Source: Zygnema cylindricum
Taxonomy: Eukaryota; Streptophyta; Zygnematophyceae; Zygnematales; Zygnemataceae
NCBI GenBank assembly: GCA_037447655.1
Contig: JBBHKE010002320.1
Span: forward strand, 21,001-85,000
DNA: 64,000 bases
Direction of reading: 5' to 3'
The notes under the pieces are model-generated. The model saw only the letters and a program-made list of their open reading frames with translations, did not search any database and had not been told where the DNA came from. Shown piece after piece: positions 59,755-64,000 of the stretch. Both the position numbers and the translations under genes were made by a program. The first letter of the stretch is position 1; each line of letters opens with the position of its first letter.

Positions 59755-60782
59755 GGAGGGAGGGAGGGAGGGAGGGAGGGAGGGACTCCTACGCTCGGAA
59801 ACTATCTAGGGCGGTTTGGGTACGGTTTTAGCTTTGGGGAGGGACTCCGAGGCTCGGGAAATATCTATGGCGGTTTAGGTACGGTTTTAGCTTCGGGAAT
59901 TGTGGGGATTGTGGGAAAAGGAAGACTTCCGGAATTTGCGGGTGTGTGCTCAAAGACGGAGGTGTGACATGTGTCACGTTTGGAGGAACAGGGTTTAGTT
60001 TTCCTGTCGTTTTTCTCTAGTGGGGGTGGAGAGAGAGGAGAAGAGGAAGGGGCGGGAGGGAGGATAGGGGGCGCGGTTGAGTGTGATTGGTGGGGGGAGG
60101 GGAGGGTGTCTTGAAGGGGAGAGGGGGAGGCGGGAAGGCGAGGGAGGAGGTTGGGGCGAAGAATCGCGTCGAGGTCCAACTGAAAGACGTCGCGCGGGCG
60201 GCCCCTGAACCTGTAATACCGGCTAACTTTACCGTACGATGGCACGTGTAATCCCTTGCGCGGCTTTGTTTCGCCCGCGGGATACAGGTAGCGGTTTGGT
60301 CGGTGGGCGGCGCGAGTAATGCTAAAGTACAGTTAGACACGTGTGAAGGAAAGTTGTTCGTTTGGAGAAATGTACAGTACTGTACTGTACAGTCGTGTGG
60401 GTGGCCGTACATGTTGTGAGCCGCCTGGCAGCCAATGGATGACGTCAATAATTTAAGAGTTTTGAAAGTTATGATGGGCTTCAGTTTCGTGCGTTTGACA
60501 GCGTTTGGAGGTCGTTTGGAAGCTATGGATGGGAGGGCTGTACGGAAGTGCCCCAACTGCTGATTCTAGATTGGGAAGTTACGCAATTTACCAGAATCTG
60601 CGTCGGATTAACGGTTCCATGAAGGTACAAGCCGAGATTGTACGTTCTAGGGTCAAGGCAAGGGAGGATGATTTGTTTTCTTCGTCCCTTACAAGGAACC
60701 TTTTTACTCGCAGTGATGAGTCACATAATTGATCGTACAACAAAGTGCTGTACTACAAACGTTATCTCGTAGTTCGAAACTA
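59755..60782. other. upstream region of the NHL gene
   Basis: (GGGA)n runs from about 59755 to 59783, directly upstream of the NHL start. A 59-bp unit (GGGACTCC ... GGTACGGTTTTAGCTT) is duplicated at 59782-59898. Further on, GTACTGTACTGTAC-type words occur near 60370. A minus-strand frame at 60245-59865 is open but Pro/Ser-rich with no family features, so it is not called a gene. Confidence 0.5.
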
Positions 60783-60999
60783 CACAGTGAATCGCTAATA
60801 GTGTTAATGTTTTTTTGGTGGCTTAAAACATTCTTTATCCGTACACACATGTCGGATTGGGGATCCGAGGGTTGTGAGTAAAAGATTTTATTCTCAGCTT
60901 CCGATTGGCTGTCTGAAATTGAAAATCGGAAAATTGTGTACGGATAAAATATGTTTTATGTGGCCAAAATATTATTAACACTAATAGCGATGCACGATG
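60783..60999. mobile_element. TA-flanked MITE, 217 bp
   Basis: Ends CACAGTGAATCGCTAATAGT and ACTAATAGCGATGCACGATG, between TA at 60781-60782 and TA at 61000-61001. It is a short member of the CACCGTGAATCG family and has no coding sequence. Confidence 0.8.
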
Positions 61000-61001
61000 T
61001 A

Positions 61002-61300
61002 CTGTACAGTACTGTTGCCGATATGCAATATGTACATTCTTTTCTTACCGATAATCGATATTATGGTTCACTAAAAGAACCATCGCGATCAGAGGCAGAG
61101 GTCGCAATCGGGTACCCGAATCCGTACCCGCCCCGTACCTGGGCAGCCACGTGGGATCCGGAACGGATTCGGGTGCCAAATTTAGGGAGCCGGCCGGACT
61201 CGGCCGGATACGGCCGGTTGATTTAAAAAAAAAAAAGATTAGGGTACAATTGGGCAAGCATAAACGACAAAAGTTTAAGGCTTCGTAGGTTAAGTACCAC
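61002..61300. other. short gene-free spacer between MITEs
   Basis: About 300 bases with GC-rich words (GCCGGCCGG, CGGCCGGATACGGCCGG near 61190-61220) and an A-run. No gene is seen. Confidence 0.45.
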
Positions 61301-61302
61301 TA

Positions 61303-61784
61303 CACCGCGAATCGTAATTAGAGTAAACTACTCTAATTCAGTCGCTCGAAATTTCGACTCTATCACATGAAATAGAGTAAACAATTCTAATTTTTTCATT
61401 ATTCTATTTAAGGTAAAGTTTAATTAGCGTTTTCAATTCTAATATAGGTTCGTTTTAAATAGTGTGGAATACGGACTACCTACGACCGTGCAAAATTGTA
61501 CTATAATGAGTAAAAAAATATAAATAATGATATAATACAGGCCATTATCATGTAACTGCGTTTTAACAAACCGGGTAATGCAAACGTCATAGTGACGATA
61601 AACTGTACGTTTTGCCAAATTATGTACGTACACCTTAGCGTGCCAAATTAAAGTACTTAAATAAATTAGAGTAAACTTCATAGTTGAAAAAGCTCTATCA
61701 CATAAATTAGCGTTCATTACTATATTTCTTTTTTTTAGTTTTTGTACACTAATTTTTTCATTACTCTAATTACGATTCGCGGTA
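61303..61784. mobile_element. TA-flanked MITE, 482 bp, sister of the 56093 element
   Basis: Ends CACCGCGAATCGTAATTAGA and CTAATTACGATTCGCGGTA, flanked by TA. The interior aligns with the element at 56093-56709, including GTCGCTCGAAATTTCGACTC near the left end, but lacks about 135 bases, so it is a deletion derivative or a separate subfamily. Confidence 0.85.
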
Positions 61785-62117
61785 TACAGTACAAGAGTGT
61801 CCATAGTTCCATACTATCCAACATTATTGTACTTTGTACTCTTGATAACCTAGAAAAAAACAAAAAACCTGAAAATTGCAAATTTCACCTGTAAAGTAAT
61901 GAACATCATGATTAGCGTCGCAAATCCCACCACCATTTCATTAATACTACTCATTTCGCAAATCTTTAGGAAGATAAGGGCCGCAAATCGTACTCTACCG
62001 ACACATCGTGATGAATTACTGATAAACATATGACTTTTAACTATTAACGATAACAACGAACTGTGCGTAAATGTCCTATGCGCATAAAACACACGGAGTA
62101 AACTAACGAATTTTGTA

Positions 62118-62632
62118 CCTTGAATTGCTATTAGCGTTAATAACGCTAATTTGGTGCCACCAAGTTTTGACCCTCGAACCTAAATTAGAATTAATAACTC
62201 TAATTGTTTTTTTAAGTTAGTAAAGGTACTGTCGAATTAATGACTTTAATCTGGACAGTTTTTAAATAGTGGTGTACGAAATACGTCAATTCGTACTAAA
62301 ATTGCTCGTTATTTCGTACAATCGAAAAAAAATGTGTGTCACGTAAAGGAGTCAACACGCGAAAGTAAGTGCGTCGACACGAAAAAACGCAATCAAATTT
62401 GATCCCCAGTAAACGGCAAAAAATCACGAAAACCAATTCCCACATGTTCAAACCTCGACTATGTGAACAGGGGCTACGACGGCTAAACTATAGGGAAAAT
62501 ATATCCAAATTAGAGTTATGCATAAATTAGAGTAAAAAAAACTGGGCGAAAAGCCTTAAACCTCAATTATAAATAGTAACACTTATTTTTCTTACACTAA
62601 TTATTTCTTAACGTTAATAGCGATTCACGGTG
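62118..62632. mobile_element. TA-flanked MITE, 515 bp, relative of the 5440-5722 fragment
   Basis: The left end is degenerate (CCTTGAATTGCTATTAGCGT at 62118); the right end (GTTAATAGCGATTCACGGTG) finishes at 62632 before TA. The interior matches the fragment at 5440-5722 in reverse orientation. It has no coding capacity. Confidence 0.75.
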
Positions 62633-62634
62633 TA

Positions 62635-64000
62635 CTTACGGTGTGCATCAAACTACTTTGAAAAGTTAATATGATTAGTACCTCACTTTGACTTTTCAAA
62701 TTAAAATATTCAATCTCTATACAAGTAATAGACCTCTGGTTGTTCGTTTGAAAACATTTAAATTGGTCGAGTTTTTGTTCGTCTGCATCTCTGAACAACG
62801 TGCCGCTCGGCCAACGTCAACAATCGAGCAACTTTGTCCTTCGAGCAACCTCAACGATCATGTATATTTGAAAGTACCCCATCGGCAATTGTTTTTGATC
62901 GTCAGATCTTGGCTGTTCGAACCTGTCAATAAACATAGATAAAGCCGCCACCTACACTAATGAGTCTTCAACCGTCTATCCTTCGTTCACGACCATCCCA
63001 TTATAAAATGCTTGCAGTTTATAAGCTAACTCTCATTTAAAAAAAATACGATTTTGTGTTGTGAATTCTTTGCTCAATTTTTCGTCAATCATTGTGTTGT
63101 TTTGGGTCCCGTCTACAAATGTCCGTAGAAACGTTTACAACGGTACTTAGAAGTTTTGATAAACAAACACGGTCCATGCGCGTGTAACGGACATGGTAAA
63201 CAAAATATTAAACTCGACTGTGTTCGTTTGTAGATTTTAAGTGCGCAACAAAAAAGTAAAAAAGTCAATGTCAGATAACCCTTTCGTCATCAAAAACAAT
63301 GTTAAACCATAATTAAAAATGATAAAAAAATACCTTATTGCTTTATAAATACGGATTATTAGTGTTATGTGTTGGGATGTCAAGCGAATTCGACGATAGG
63401 TCGAACTACGGTCATCTGACATTTATATCAATTTAGTTCGTTAGTTTGTGTTGTTTCATTTTAGCAAATTTATTTAGGGTGAAGTTCCATTAGAGAAAAA
63501 ATGAGGTTGTTTAGTGAAAGCCATGCAGTTTCGTACAGTGCAGTACCATTTTTTCGTTGTCAGAAAAACAAGGTTACTGAATGACTATTTGATTCTCTGT
63601 GGTTATGGGCGTAAACCGTGACCGTCGGATGAAAAATCGGATGCGCCATCGATAGGACATTTCAGTTTGCAATAAGTGACGTGACAATTTGCCTCGTGGA
63701 AAAATAAAAAAAATATCCACAATGAACGCGCAATCAAGTAGTTACACGTCGCATAGGCCGTGTGCTTTCCCCACAGGTGGATGGGAAGCCACTAGAAGTC
63801 GCGAAAAAATCTTTGGATGGTAATATTATTTCACGCTCCTTTTGCCACCCAATAACCATTCTGATATTTTCGTACGCTTTTACAAATCGTACATTTCGTC
63901 CGCTCGTACAAATTTTATCGTACGAGTCACTTTTTACCTCCGCTGGTACAGATATTGCGTTATCACCTTGCGACCAAAGATTATATATTTATTTACATAA
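62635..64000. other. gene-free right end of window
   Basis: No exon or RNA gene is supported. A plus-strand frame at 62688-62942 is open but has no recognisable motif and no splice partner. GTAC words are frequent near 63880-63925. Confidence 0.45.

Noticed and set aside
59865-60556. Two minus-strand open frames upstream of NHL
   Set aside because: Proline-rich ends arise from the GGGA/GGAG-rich region; the N-terminal part has no recognised family, and no splicing to other exons is evident.
1-64000. tRNA, rRNA or snRNA genes
   Set aside because: I looked for the tRNA GGTTCGAATCC-type arm and for conserved rRNA/snRNA words and found none in an appropriate context; the GGTTCGAATTC near 51311 lies inside the SCYL2 coding exon.

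Overview
The window is nuclear DNA from a plant-type (streptophyte) eukaryote. Its genes are split by many GT-AG introns. They include a classical GPI-anchored arabinogalactan protein and an NDR1/HIN1-like (LEA_2) membrane protein, both land-plant/streptophyte families, beside two widely conserved eukaryotic genes. Gene density is low and the AT-rich intergenic DNA is full of miniature transposons. I cannot name the species from sequence alone; nothing here is bacterial, organellar or viral.

Layout. (1) 1-968: the 3' end of a plus-strand gene for an AT-hook nuclear protein that runs off the left edge. (2) 969-9960: no gene; degenerate repeats, a ~930-bp foldback (6914-7841) with two MITEs in its loop, and a pyrimidine tract. 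(3) 9960-17290: a transposon-like block. A minus-strand pogo/Tigger-like DDE transposase reads through four exons without interruption (593 aa). Its 3.4-kb first intron holds a decayed acidic ORF with a 497-bp tandem duplication. Hairpin-rich minisatellites carrying the word GCGACGA lie on one flank and in intron 1. (4) 16960-20800: repeat debris. (5) 20981-22028: an arabinogalactan gene (minus strand) with a readable promoter: TATA box, CT-repeat leader and a six-fold GTGAC array. (6) 22223-23244: a TA-flanked MITE carrying a nested 454-bp hAT MITE with an 8-bp target duplication. (7) 23250-29170: no coding gene recognised, apart from the probable 3'UTR of the next gene. (8) 29174-36470: a minus-strand hnRNP R/Q-like gene in ten coding exons (1001 aa; three RRMs, a C2H2 finger and a dsRNA-binding domain). 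(9) 39768-51927: a plus-strand SCYL2 pseudokinase gene in seventeen coding exons (1071 aa). (10) 53900-57690: more MITEs and a LINE relic. (11) 57693-59754: a three-exon NHL/LEA_2 gene on the minus strand (341 aa). (12) 59755-64000: three further MITEs of the same TA-flanked family and gene-free DNA.

The host genes do not form a pathway: RNA binding (hnRNP), clathrin traffic (SCYL2), cell surface (AGP) and membrane/defence (NHL). The four multi-exon models given here were built by hand from splice signals. Each one keeps frame across every junction and sums to a whole number of codons, which is the main support for them. Genes are identified from remembered family motifs, not from a search.
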